Shown in pieces: positions 54,564 through 63,665 of a DNA stretch of 64,000 nt. Numbering within the stretch: the stretch's first letter is position 1; each line of letters opens with the position of its first letter. The notes under the pieces were generated by a model that saw only the letters and a list, made by a program, of their open reading frames with translations, was not told the origin of the DNA and ran no database searches. The translations under genes were made by a program, and so were the position numbers. The DNA lies in NCBI RefSeq assembly GCF_000415985.1, contig NZ_KE356561.1:2712387-2776386 (forward strand), written 5' to 3'. Source of the stretch: Haloquadratum walsbyi J07HQW2 (GTDB lineage: Archaea > Halobacteriota > Halobacteria > Halobacteriales > Haloferacaceae).

Positions 54564-55013
54564 ATGCATCTGCTCCAGTTCGCCGTCCCTCTTGATGCGT
54601 TAGCAGCGGTGGCCCCGGTTCTTACATATATTATACTGGGGCTTGCTGTTATTAATCTCTTGACACGAATTGTCCAGCACAGATTTCATCTCAAACAAGC
54701 AAAAGTAAGTGATGACGATGAAGGACTTGACCGATGGCTCCCACATACAGCAACGACACTCGGACTTGTTCTTGTGTCATTCTTATACATGATTCCACAT
54801 CCTCACGCTGGAATGGTAATGTCGGTGCTTGCACTCGGGGTTCTCTTCACAGATTTCTTTGAGTATGAATCTCGACTTGTCGAAGCCCGGTCAAAGAGTA
54901 AACAGCTCGGTCGCCCGATTGCGGCTGTTGGCGCATCCGCGTTTATGTTTCTTTATGCAGCATATCAGAGCGTTTTCTTTGTCATTGAACCCGTATGGAA
55001 TTCAATTGTATAG
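54564..55013 (+). CDS. Four-helix membrane protein of the bc-complex cluster (DUF7313-like)
   Basis: 149 residues with about four helices: VLTYIILGLAVINLLTRI, TTLGLVLVSFLYMIPHPHAG, MVMSVLALGVLFTDFFEYES and AAVGASAFMFLYAAYQSVFF. His residues in PHPHAG and HRFHLKQ might contact haem but no family evidence is available here. A 283-base AT-rich spacer separates it from the previous gene, so it may have its own promoter. Confidence 0.7.
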   Translation: MHLLQFAVPLDALAAVAPVLTYIILGLAVINLLTRIVQHRFHLKQAKVSDDDEGLDRWLPHTATTLGLVLVSFLYMIPHPHAGMVMSVLALGVLFTDFFEYESRLVEARSKSKQLGRPIAAVGASAFMFLYAAYQSVFFVIEPVWNSIV

Positions 55014-55164
55014 TCACGCTGTAGTAACATCAGCGATTTCCATCCGGATAACGCGTATAAAATACCACAGTTGAGTCATTCCGCCCGATTGATACTGTGT
55101 CATTGTTTATTTCTGTCGTATATTAATGATAAAGAACAGACGGATGATCGATCCCTAGTTCAGT

Positions 55165-56103
55165 TTACCTTCGATTGACGGCTGACTGAATCGTCTTAAT
55201 GCACTGATCCGGGAATTCGACATGTGGTAGCAGCTTGGCATCATCAACGACAACTAACCGACAGCCCGCATTCTTTGCAAGCTTGCGCCCTCGCTGTAGT
55301 GGTGTTATATCAGCTTCACGTCCCCACAATAATGTCACTGGAACATCAATGTCTGAAAGGGTTGTCTCCAATTCTTCTGACTTATTGAGAAAGCCGCTGA
55401 TGAATGATGCTGGAGCGTATCGAGCGTTCGGTTGATGAGCGGTCTGCCATTCATACTCCATCCACGTTTCGGAGATATTCTCAATATTGTAGTATCCATG
55501 ATCAGCATTGAAATAACGGATTGATGGTTTCGAAGTGAGCAGATTGAATAGCGCTGTTCCAATAACTGGTGCTCGAAGTAACTCTCGAAGTGCGACGATA
55601 CGGTTTGGACCACCGCGCTCAGTCGGGCAAATAAACACCATGCTCTCGATATCAGTCGTCATATCATCAGCCACACTGGCGAGATATGCTCCTGTAAGTG
55701 AGGACGCGATGACTGATACCGACTCAAAACGGTCCTCAGTGAGAAACGCCTGTATAAATTCTTCATAAAATGCGGCTGAGTATCGGAGTGAAGGACGATC
55801 TGATGTCCCAAATCCCGGGAGGTCCGGGGCAACAACATGATATGAATCTGAAAGTTCCGTGAATATCTTTCGAAATTCACCACTTGACCCCGCAGCATTG
55901 ATCCCATGAAGTAATACAAGCGTGTGGTCTGTCGGGTCACCTGCTTCAGTGTATGAAACTTCAATTTCATTCCAAGTCATGCTGTCGTGATCACCACTCA
56001 AGGCTGGATCAATTTGATCAACGCGTCGATTGAGGACAGCATTTATTCCAGAGAGTCCTCCGACACCTGCAGCAAGTGCACTCAGTGCTGATCGAACTCG
56101 CAT
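55165..56103 (-). CDS. Alpha/beta hydrolase
   Basis: 312 residues. After a hydrophobic start (about 1-25, possible anchor), LVLLHGINAAGSSGEF is the oxyanion loop, SVIASSLTGAYLA the nucleophile elbow with Ser, VTLLWGREADITPL the acid strand and LPHVEFPDQ the catalytic His. PDLPGFGTSDRPSL is typical. The elbow reads A-S-S-L-T rather than G-x-S-x-G, a known variation. Substrate unknown; single gene convergent with the bc cluster. Confidence 0.85.
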   Translation of the reverse strand: MRVRSALSALAAGVGGLSGINAVLNRRVDQIDPALSGDHDSMTWNEIEVSYTEAGDPTDHTLVLLHGINAAGSSGEFRKIFTELSDSYHVVAPDLPGFGTSDRPSLRYSAAFYEEFIQAFLTEDRFESVSVIASSLTGAYLASVADDMTTDIESMVFICPTERGGPNRIVALRELLRAPVIGTALFNLLTSKPSIRYFNADHGYYNIENISETWMEYEWQTAHQPNARYAPASFISGFLNKSEELETTLSDIDVPVTLLWGREADITPLQRGRKLAKNAGCRLVVVDDAKLLPHVEFPDQCIKTIQSAVNRR

Positions 56104-56228
56104 GTATGACTATTCGTCACCAGCGATATTTAACCGTGTGACTCCCGATTCCTAGCTCAGTCAGAAATCGTATGTGTATAGAAAATCGGAGGAGATAAGA
56201 ACATATTCAGATATGAACCGCATGTTAT

Positions 56229-56486
56229 TTATATCATTTCTTCAGTTTTGAGTCCCTCAATAATATCATCAACGAGTGAATCGACGTTCGTGTACGGAAA
56301 GTCCTGATGTGTGCCAAGTTTAGCTGCCATCTCAATTGCGGTGAGCGTTACCTCACCAGCATGGAACTTCGTTCTTGGTCCATCCGGGAGCGCCGGGACA
56401 AGGTCCATTTGACTGTCGACAGGAAACTCAGCATCACTGAATGCATCATGAAACTGCTGTCGAAGTTCACTCTCAGTCTCTGTCAT
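56229..56486 (-). CDS. MTH865-like family protein
   Basis: 85 residues from ATG 56486 (MTETESELRQQF); the longer frame from 56549 adds an unlikely hydrophobic and basic leader. FPVDSQMDLVPALPDGPRTK and FHAGEVTLTAIEMAAKLG match the archaeal MTH865 fold, a small helical EF-hand-like protein of unknown function. Single gene, divergent from the halocyanin gene. Confidence 0.8.
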   Translation of the reverse strand: MTETESELRQQFHDAFSDAEFPVDSQMDLVPALPDGPRTKFHAGEVTLTAIEMAAKLGTHQDFPYTNVDSLVDDIIEGLKTEEMI

Positions 56487-56593
56487 AGCCAGAAGTATGA
56501 GACAATCGAAAAAAGGGTTCCGAAATGATGAACGGATGAGTTTGAACAAGACGAATCAAAGTATTCACTACACCCGATTGCCAAGAGGGCAGT

Positions 56594-57139
56594 ATGAGTG
56601 AAGAGAGTACGGAACTATCCCGACGGACGCTGCTCACAACAGCGGTTGGTAGCGCGACTGCTGGAGGGGCAATTGGGACTGCAACTGCTCAGGAGGGTGG
56701 GAACAGCACAACGGTGACCGTCGGTCCAGGTGGTTCATTCGTGTTTGAACCAGGAACGAATGAGGCATTAGAGATTACCCCGGGGACAACCGTTGAGTTT
56801 GTGTGGGATTCTGATAATCACAATATTGTCGTTGAGAGCCAGCCTGATGGAGAAAACTGGGAAGGACATGACACGCTCGAAAACGCCGGATTCAGTTACA
56901 CACATACATTTGAAACGCTTGGCACCTACGAATACTTCTGTCAACCGCACAAAACCGCAGGGATGGGCGCAAGCATTGATGTTGTTGAGAGTATCTCAAC
57001 ACCTGTATCGTCAAATGTTCCAACCGTTCCAGATTCGGCAAAAACACTTGGTGTTGCTACCACTTTTGCAATGGTTGCAACTCTTGGACTTGGATTTTTC
57101 TTTCTCAAATACGGCGGCGATTACGATATCGAAGAGTAA
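56594..57139 (+). CDS. Halocyanin (blue copper protein), intact
   Basis: 181 residues. LSRRTLLTTAVGSATAG is a Tat leader, the plastocyanin-like domain follows (VTVGPGGSFVFEPGTNEALE, DNHNIV with a copper His, YEYFCQPHKTAGMGAS with Cys, His and Met). A C-terminal helix (TTFAMVATLGLGFFFLKYGG) anchors it outside the membrane. The domain is nearly identical in motif layout to the frameshifted copy at 50.7 kb and could replace it as electron carrier for the b6f-like complex. Confidence 0.9.
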   Translation: MSEESTELSRRTLLTTAVGSATAGGAIGTATAQEGGNSTTVTVGPGGSFVFEPGTNEALEITPGTTVEFVWDSDNHNIVVESQPDGENWEGHDTLENAGFSYTHTFETLGTYEYFCQPHKTAGMGASIDVVESISTPVSSNVPTVPDSAKTLGVATTFAMVATLGLGFFFLKYGGDYDIEE

Positions 57140-57181
57140 TAAACCACCAATAGCGGATCGTCATCGATAGCTCTCCATCAT

Positions 57182-57805
57182 CTACAGAGCGTTTACTAAC
57201 ATTGCAGCTCCTGATTCGATGTATTCCCATCCGAATGCGTGATTAAGAAGCACATATGCAACGACACCGAGTGTTAGCGAAAGCGCCCATGCACTGGCGG
57301 CGATACGCCCAACACGACGATGTGGTGTCTGTTCACGGAGTTCTTGTGGTGTATGTGTGATACCAAGCACAATTGCATAAAGCACAACGGGCACAGAAAT
57401 GATGGAGAGTGTGATATGAATCGCCAACATTCCAAGGTACGGATAATATACCATTGCCGGTCCGACAAATTCTTTCGTACCACCACCACCGATTTTTGTG
57501 AGATATAGGACTAAAAAAACAAGAATCAATCCAAACGATGTGAGCATCGCTGCTGCATGCTTTCTAACCTCATTACGACGAATCCACCGCCAGCCTGCGA
57601 GAATCACGAGCACATTCACTGCATTCACAACTGCAATCGCATCAGAAATGAGATTCACCTCTGGCAGTGAGAGATCAGGATAAATCTGTGCAGGGACGAT
57701 TCCAATAAATGTACCAATAACGACTGCATATCCAACAACTGAGAGGATAATAGTGGCCGCAAGCGGGTGGCGCTTCAGTGATATATCAGCGCTCGCAGTA
57801 GCCAT
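57182..57805 (-). CDS. DUF420 family membrane protein
   Basis: 207 residues, about six helices. MVYYPYLGMLAIHITLSIIS and VLVILAGWRWIRRNEVRKHA match DUF420, which is often linked to haem-copper oxidase genes (CtaM-like role in assembly proposed). His residues in RKHAAAM, AIHITL and LGITHT are candidate metal or haem ligands. Convergent with the halocyanin gene, extending the respiratory neighbourhood. Confidence 0.85.
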   Translation of the reverse strand: MATASADISLKRHPLAATIILSVVGYAVVIGTFIGIVPAQIYPDLSLPEVNLISDAIAVVNAVNVLVILAGWRWIRRNEVRKHAAAMLTSFGLILVFLVLYLTKIGGGGTKEFVGPAMVYYPYLGMLAIHITLSIISVPVVLYAIVLGITHTPQELREQTPHRRVGRIAASAWALSLTLGVVAYVLLNHAFGWEYIESGAAMLVNAL

Positions 57806-57997
57806 ATCAATTATTACATTGGGGGGATATTCCCTCTTCGGATTCGCGGTTAACTAATGTGGGCACTATTCGCTATTGTCATTAATTATTAACTACAGTG
57901 ATGATAGATTTCCATTTCAACAGTTCTCGACAGGATATCTCGTGTATCATGTCAGTTAGTAAAAATAATCAAGCGTGGTGTTTCATCCATGTCGTAA

Positions 57998-59043
57998 TTA
58001 ACACACCCCAGTAAATATTGCTGCTTCGTGAGCGGCTGCTTCACTGATTCCGTTTCCAAGGATCGTATGTCGGTCTCGAATAGCGTGTGCGCTTGTTACT
58101 GCCTGAATAAATACGTCTGCAGCAATATCAAGTTCTGCTGCTGTTGTTGGTGCACCGACATCCGCGAGCGCATCGCGGATATCTTTCCACTCACCGTCTT
58201 CACCAGTGTGAAGATATGCTGTAATGATGGATGCGACTCCGACTTGATGACCATGTAATGCTGCATCAGGGACAAGCCGATCAAGTTGATGTGAAATAAG
58301 ATGCTCAGCGCCGGATGCCGGCCGTGAGGATCCGGCAATTGACATAGCAACGCCAGAGGAAACAAGCGCCTTCGCAACGAGCCATGCAGATCTTCAAAGC
58401 CTTGTTTTATAGCATCCGAGTTATCAACGAGCATCTCTGCTGTCATCTGTGACAACGCACCAGCATACTCACTATATTCAACATCTTGAAGTCGATGTGC
58501 AAGTTGCCAGTCTTGAACGGCGGTATAATTTGAGATGATATCAGCACACCCAGCTGTTGTGAGTTCCCATGGTGCCTCGACGAGAACGGCGGTATCAGCA
58601 ATGACTGCTAGTGGTGGATCTGCGGCGACAGAATGGCGAGTATCTCCCTCTGGAATTGATGACCGTCCAGAGACAATTCCATCGTGACTTGCCGCTGTCG
58701 GTACAGAGACAAATGCACACCCAAGTCTATCTGAAGCCATTTTGGCGATGTCAATCGGCTTACCCCCGCCAAGTCCAATAAGATATCCGACATCTGCAGC
58801 CTCAGCAGTCTCAATAACATCCTCAACGGCGTCAAAACTCGCATGATCGACTAATATTGTCTGTGGATCTGCAAACTGTGCGCGAACACGATCACCAATG
58901 AGTTGGTTTGGAGTCGGGCTTGTGATAATAAGCGGGCGCCCATCAAGATACAACTCCTCAGTTGCTGCGGCAAGGTCACTAATTACATCATGACCGACGA
59001 GGACATTTCGAGGAAGTTTAATCCACGTCGTCTTCTTGAACAT
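57998..59043 (-). pseudogene. egsA: sn-Glycerol-1-phosphate dehydrogenase, single-base frameshift
   Basis: ATG 59043 (MFKKTTWIKLPRNVLVG) starts a normal archaeal EgsA: GLGGGKPIDIAK, VPTAASHDGIVSGRSSI and TTAGCADIISNYTAVQDW. Near 58386-58392 the frame shifts: FEDL is followed by HGSLRRR, while one extra base would give FEDLAWLVAKALVSSGVAMS and join the second frame. That frame has the zinc-site motifs EHLISHQLD and LHGHQVGVAS and runs to 57998. The enzyme makes the archaeal glycerol phosphate backbone and is expected to be essential, so a sequence error or another copy must be considered. Confidence 0.88.
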
Positions 59044-59261
59044 ATTTATTCCTGTAGGGGGCACCTCAAAGACTTTCCCGATTACTTACCGAAAAATACG
59101 CAGTAAGTGTGGATTGTGGATCATATACAACCGAAGTTGGAGACACAAACTGATGATAGAACCCTCCGTAACTGAGTCGATAATAATTGACGAACGAGAT
59201 ACATGATTGTAATTAATCGAATTGAATGGGCTCAGCATGGTCTCTTAGCTTGAGTGACAGA

Positions 59262-60077
59262 TCATAATATAATGAACGCCTTTCGCGCGCCTCTCAGAAT
59301 AAAGACGACCCCAAAGCCTGCGAGGACAATTGCACTCCCAACAGCAACGACAGGAACCAACGTATTGATTCGTTGTCCTATCTTGATAAGCGTGGCTGGG
59401 AATCCGGTGATCCACACTGTAATCCCAATAAAGAATCCGATAATAAGTGCCGGAGATCCCGTTTCGATAATAACTAAGCCGGTAAGCAATGACCCAATGT
59501 ATGGTGTCTGTGCAAGAATATCGAGTGTGCCTGACTGTAGAAGTCCAACCCCAATCGTGAGCCAGAATAAGATTTGATACGGATTCGTGAGTGCGAGAAT
59601 GAACGCCTTGCGGAATCCAGTTCCAACAGATGTATTTGCAGCTCCAGTTTTAGTTCCATGTTTTGCTTTGTTTTTGTTTTTGTTTTCATCTTCATCCTTA
59701 TGTTCATTCTCGCTTTTGGGTTCATCACTATCTCCTTGTACATGAGCAGCTATATCCGTATCATCAACACCGAACATTGAATGGGTCTCTGCGGCTGCCC
59801 CATACGCGAAATATAGCATCAAGACGCCGCCAAGAGTAGTCATTCCGGCACGTAGAAGCGGTGCACGCTCAACGATACTGATGACACCGAATGCTGCAAG
59901 CACGAGAAAAATAATATCAGCTGTCATTGCCCCCAATCCAGCAAGAAATCCTGCGGTCCATCCACGAACAACACTTTCCTCGGCAATGATCGCATTCATG
60001 GGTCCCGGTGGTGCCGCAAGCGCAAGTCCAAACACAACACCAGCCAGCGCTGTTATTCCAACTGCAACCATTATCAT
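59262..60077 (-). CDS. LysE-family transporter
   Basis: About 271 residues; ATG 60077 or 60071 chosen because VAVGITALAGVVFGLALAAP then begins the first helix. PPGPMNAIIAEESVVRGW and GLGAMTADIIFLVLAAFGV are the LysE/RhtB motifs; ALTNPYQILFW begins the second half. Six helices in total. The central loop (about 115-145) is a Lys/Glu/Asn/Asp-rich low-complexity insert partly coded by a repeat near 59665. Exports amino acids in relatives; substrate here unknown. Confidence 0.85.
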   Translation of the reverse strand: MIMVAVGITALAGVVFGLALAAPPGPMNAIIAEESVVRGWTAGFLAGLGAMTADIIFLVLAAFGVISIVERAPLLRAGMTTLGGVLMLYFAYGAAAETHSMFGVDDTDIAAHVQGDSDEPKSENEHKDEDENKNKNKAKHGTKTGAANTSVGTGFRKAFILALTNPYQILFWLTIGVGLLQSGTLDILAQTPYIGSLLTGLVIIETGSPALIIGFFIGITVWITGFPATLIKIGQRINTLVPVVAVGSAIVLAGFGVVFILRGARKAFIIL

Positions 60078-60292
60078 ATTATTAGAGTGGAAATGCGAAA
60101 AACTAATCCTCAGATAACAGATCAGTACATCAACTATTGGATGAGTACATAACCTCAATTCAAAGACTGAACAAGAACCCACATACTCAATATCTGATTT
60201 AGTTTATTGGATACGATTAATCTTAATTATAATACAGTAGTGTCCAGTGTATGAGTCATATATATATAAAATGCTCAGAACGCCGATTAACG

Positions 60293-61009
60293 CTAGATGG
60301 CTGCAGTGACAATTGTTGTTATCTCACCGATTATTATCTCCCAAACAGAGAAATCAAACAGAATCGCCATCATAGAGTCAATTCCAAAGAAGGCAAATAG
60401 CAGTGCTGATCCAAGATAGGCTGTTCGCATATTGAGACGTCCCGAGAATGAATGAAACAAATACGCGTTCGCAAGACTAATTGGAATGATCGCGAGCATC
60501 TCACCAATCCAAATTGCAGATGTCGCCCCGTATTGAACCGCTAACCCAATTGTCACCAGTTGTGTCTTATCCCCAAATTCACCAGTTACCATCAAAATAA
60601 ATATTGGAAAAAACCCTCCGAATGAGCCACTCACACGATCAAGCGGTCCAGGCAGGCTAACCATCTCAAGTGCCGCAAGTCCCCCGTCTGTCTCGGCTGT
60701 CGCTGCGTTCGGGGTATCTTTACTACTTTCACCTGATGGGGCTGATCGATACAGCAATATCGCAAATATCAAGAATAATGACGCGGTGACGGCATTCAGC
60801 GCAATCGGCGGAAGAACCGCCTGCAATGCCCGTCCAAAAAGGATCTCAAGCGCTGTCCATCCCGCGAATGCCGACCCAGCAGCGGCAACAACAACAATCG
60901 GGTCGTATCTGGTAGATAACCCAGCGATGATGAACTGTACCTTCTCACCGGGAAGCACAGCAAGCTGTGCAATGAGGGCAACGACAAGAATCTCAAGATA
61001 CGTGCTCAT
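60293..61009 (-). CDS. UPF0016/GDT1-like cation transporter
   Basis: 238 residues, six helices in two repeats. The second repeat has the canonical motif GEFGDKTQL near 145. The first has LPGEKVQF near 22, lacking one acidic residue of the ExGD(K/R)(S/T) motif. Between the repeats is a Ser/Asp/Glu-rich loop. Relatives export Mn2+ or Ca2+. It overlaps the DtxR-type regulator by 4 bases (ATGA), so a metal-controlled Mn export operon is likely. Confidence 0.85.
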   Translation of the reverse strand: MSTYLEILVVALIAQLAVLPGEKVQFIIAGLSTRYDPIVVVAAAGSAFAGWTALEILFGRALQAVLPPIALNAVTASLFLIFAILLYRSAPSGESSKDTPNAATAETDGGLAALEMVSLPGPLDRVSGSFGGFFPIFILMVTGEFGDKTQLVTIGLAVQYGATSAIWIGEMLAIIPISLANAYLFHSFSGRLNMRTAYLGSALLFAFFGIDSMMAILFDFSVWEIIIGEITTIVTAAI

Positions 61010-61956
61010 GCGTCACTCACCTCATCAGCGTCAATATTATCTCCTTGATCATGCGTCTCTGTCTGTGGGTGCATCGTGGTGGTCTCCGCTGTACTGTCAA
61101 GAGGACGAATACGAACTGACTCGGCGACATCATCTGGGAGACTCTGTGTCGATGATTCTGTCGTATTGTTTGCTCTGTAATCTGACTGAGAAACAACAGT
61201 TGATGTCAACGAATCAGCGTCACCATCCGATGCTGTGTGTTGGTCTGTGGACGATGTTTCAGTGCCTGCTGAGTGAGTAGCCGTAGACACATTGGACTCT
61301 GATACGACTTGTACTGACGGGTTTCCACGGTCTATTTCATCTGATCCCACATTATCTCCGCCAATTGCGACAGTTATCATCCCAAATGGAGCCACATCTA
61401 CAACTGTGAGTTCGGTTCCAGGTCTGATGCCAGCGCGATCCAGATACTCTAATTCTGCAGGATCACGGTCTCGGACGCGAACGACGACAACATTCGCACC
61501 CTCTTCGCAGGCAGATAATGGACCACTTGCCGTATCACTGAGCGGTGTCAGATCAGCGGTCGGAATCGGATCACCATGTGGGTCAACCTGTGGGTCATCA
61601 AGTGCCTCTGCGACACGGCGTTCGAATATCTCACTAATATGATGCTCTAACGCATCTGCCTCTCCATGTACCTCACTCCACTCATAACCAAGTTGATCAG
61701 CAAGATATGATTCTAGTAATCGATGTCGTCGGATAACCGCTAATGCTACAGTTTCGCCTTCTGTCGTCAATTCTACCCCCTTATATTTCTCATAAACCAA
61801 TAGCCCACGATCTGTGAGCGTTTCAAACATACTCGTCACAGTTGCTGGTGTTTTTTCAAGAGTGGTTGCAACTGCTGATGTCGACACTGGTGTGCCACTC
61901 TGAGCCTGAAGCCGATAGATACTCTTCAGGTAATCTTCCATCGCATCACTCAACAT
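61006..61956 (-). CDS. DtxR/MntR-family metal-dependent regulator
   Basis: 316 residues from ATG 61956 (MLSDAMEDYLKSIYRLQ); the upstream frame to 62019 does not fit. The winged helix (STSAVATTLEKTPATVTSMF) and dimer/metal domain (RRHRLLESYLADQLGYEW, EVHGEADALEHHISE) hold the His/Glu ligands. A FeoA/SH3-like domain follows (LEYLDRAGIRPGTELTVVDV). The last ~100 residues are Ser/Thr/Asp-rich. It likely senses Mn2+ or Fe2+ and controls the operon shared with the GDT1-like gene. Confidence 0.88.
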   Translation of the reverse strand: MLSDAMEDYLKSIYRLQAQSGTPVSTSAVATTLEKTPATVTSMFETLTDRGLLVYEKYKGVELTTEGETVALAVIRRHRLLESYLADQLGYEWSEVHGEADALEHHISEIFERRVAEALDDPQVDPHGDPIPTADLTPLSDTASGPLSACEEGANVVVVRVRDRDPAELEYLDRAGIRPGTELTVVDVAPFGMITVAIGGDNVGSDEIDRGNPSVQVVSESNVSTATHSAGTETSSTDQHTASDGDADSLTSTVVSQSDYRANNTTESSTQSLPDDVAESVRIRPLDSTAETTTMHPQTETHDQGDNIDADEVSDA

Positions 61957-62054
61957 AAGTGATTTAGACAGATCAAAAATAAAACTGTGACGGCAAAAAT
62001 CAATAGTTGTGACTGACATAAATTAAATAATATTGATATACTGATATATACATT

Positions 62055-63220
62055 TTATATACCTTTACCCGTCGGATGACTTCGCAACACATCGGCAGTT
62101 CTTGTCCCCGATTCAGTGTTGACAGCAATAATGGTATCCGATGGGTCAAATACATCGCGAGCAGCAAGTTTATTGACGGCAACGACAGCAGCCTCCAACA
62201 GCTCCGACCTCGAGCCCAGCGCGCTGAGCGGCGACAACTGCTACTTCTAAAATTGCATCATCAACAATAATAACTTCTCCATTACACGCATCGATAGCTT
62301 CAACCGCTGTGGCTCCACTGTTTGGGTTCGGGATTTCTAATTCACCAACGATCGTATCTGGATTATCCCATGGCCCAACTGCTTCAGTGCCCTTGGCTGC
62401 AGCATTAGCAATTGGTGCACATCCAGACGACTGTGCAGCGTGCAATTTCGGCATTGCACTGAGTATACCTGCATCGGTAAGTTCACCAAATCCCTTTGGG
62501 ATGCCCACAACAATTTCTCCAGTCCCAGCCGGGACAACAACGGCATCAGGTATATCCCATCCATGCGCTTCTGCGAGTTCAAATGCAACCGCTTTGATGC
62601 CGTCATGTCGATATGGGTTGTCGAACTCTTGTAGCGTATCCCAATCTGATTGAACCTGCTCAGCAAGTGCATTCTCCGTATCTGGATATCGTCCGCCAGC
62701 AACTAGCAACTCGCATCTCACTTCGATGGACATTCACCGTCGCTTTATTTGAAAACGGGTTCGCGAGGGAGCAAAGACATACGACCGAATTCTAGCTATT
62801 CCGGCATATGCAGCCGCCAACTGTCCAGCATTTCCGGGTGTTATAAGCGCGAGCAACTCAGCCTCCGTCTCATGGGCAGCGGTTACAGTCGATGAGAGTC
62901 CGCGGTCAAGTATCGTTCTAGTTGGATTTCGGCTCTCATCTTTAATTGCGAGTGTTTCAACACCTACTTGTGCGGCAATTTATGATGCTGCGACGAGTCA
63001 CGCATCGGCTTCACCGGCGGTGACTGGATTCCTAAATGGAAGGAACTCATTATATCGCCACATTGAGGATGTCGTGATATTGAGTTCAGTAGAATCACAT
63101 GTTTGACCAAGAGCCTCGGTATTCATTTTCCACTTGACGCTGTCTGTATCATACGTTGGCTCCAATCGACCACCGACATCGGTTGGACCTGTTGTTGTCA
63201 GGTCATCTTTCACCAAGCAG
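62055..63220 (-). pseudogene. Threonine synthase-like gene, decayed and truncated
   Basis: Reverse-strand pieces in several frames match threonine synthase order: GGRLEPTYDTDSV, SMWRYNEFLPF, PVTAGE, then AIKDESRNPTRTILDRG, TPGNAGQLAAAYAG, NPYRHDGIKAVAFELAEAHG, DAVVVPAGTGEIVVGIPKGF, and after another shift KLAARDVFDPSDTIIAV. The PLP lysine motif, normally SFKDRG, reads TILDRG, so the catalytic Lys is lost. Several stops interrupt it, and the N-terminus is replaced at 63221 by a palindrome-ended element. Confidence 0.75.
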
Positions 63221-63665
63221 GAAATCCCGCCGTTCACGGCGGGCAGGAATGTGACATGCGACTTATCTAACCGCCTGCGATAGCTGAGCTGACACGAACC
63301 CCCTGACCGTGGTATTTTTTCTGTTTCAGGCCGTACTGACTAGTAACGTGGGCTGTGCCTGCGTTAGCGAACTATGCTCGTCCGGCTCGGCTCCCCGCCG
63401 GACGACCGCCGGGGTGAGAGCCGACCGCTGAAACCGGACCGGACGGCAATGACATGCTGGTGGATGGGAGTGCCGGTGATAGCACCACAACCACAGGGCA
63501 CTGCGCTCAGGGTCAAGGCAGGGAACCTGCCGTCCGAGACTCTGAGCGCTGCAGTGCAGTGCAGTGCCCTGAAACCTCACCTCACCTGACAACGGGTTCG
63601 GGTTCGGGTTGGGGTTCCCGCAGTGCGGGAAGCCACGCCGTTTACGGCGGGCGAGGATGTCACGT
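63221..63665. mobile_element. GC-rich non-coding element with palindromic ends
   Basis: Perfect hairpin CCCGCCG-TTCA-CGGCGGG (63226-63243) on the left; on the right CGCCG-TTTA-CGGCG with GAGGATGTC (63626-63665). Both ends carry the GACATCC/GAATGTGAC-type flank in the same orientation, so they form imperfect direct repeats. The interior (about 370 bases) is GC-rich, has GGGTTC repeats near 63597-63616, and has no gene. It cuts the threonine synthase-like gene. 63666-63932 is AT-rich and shows no gene. Confidence 0.6.

Noticed and set aside
54840..55074. Forward 81-codon frame over the end of the DUF7313-like gene
   Set aside because: Shadow of the real gene in another frame.
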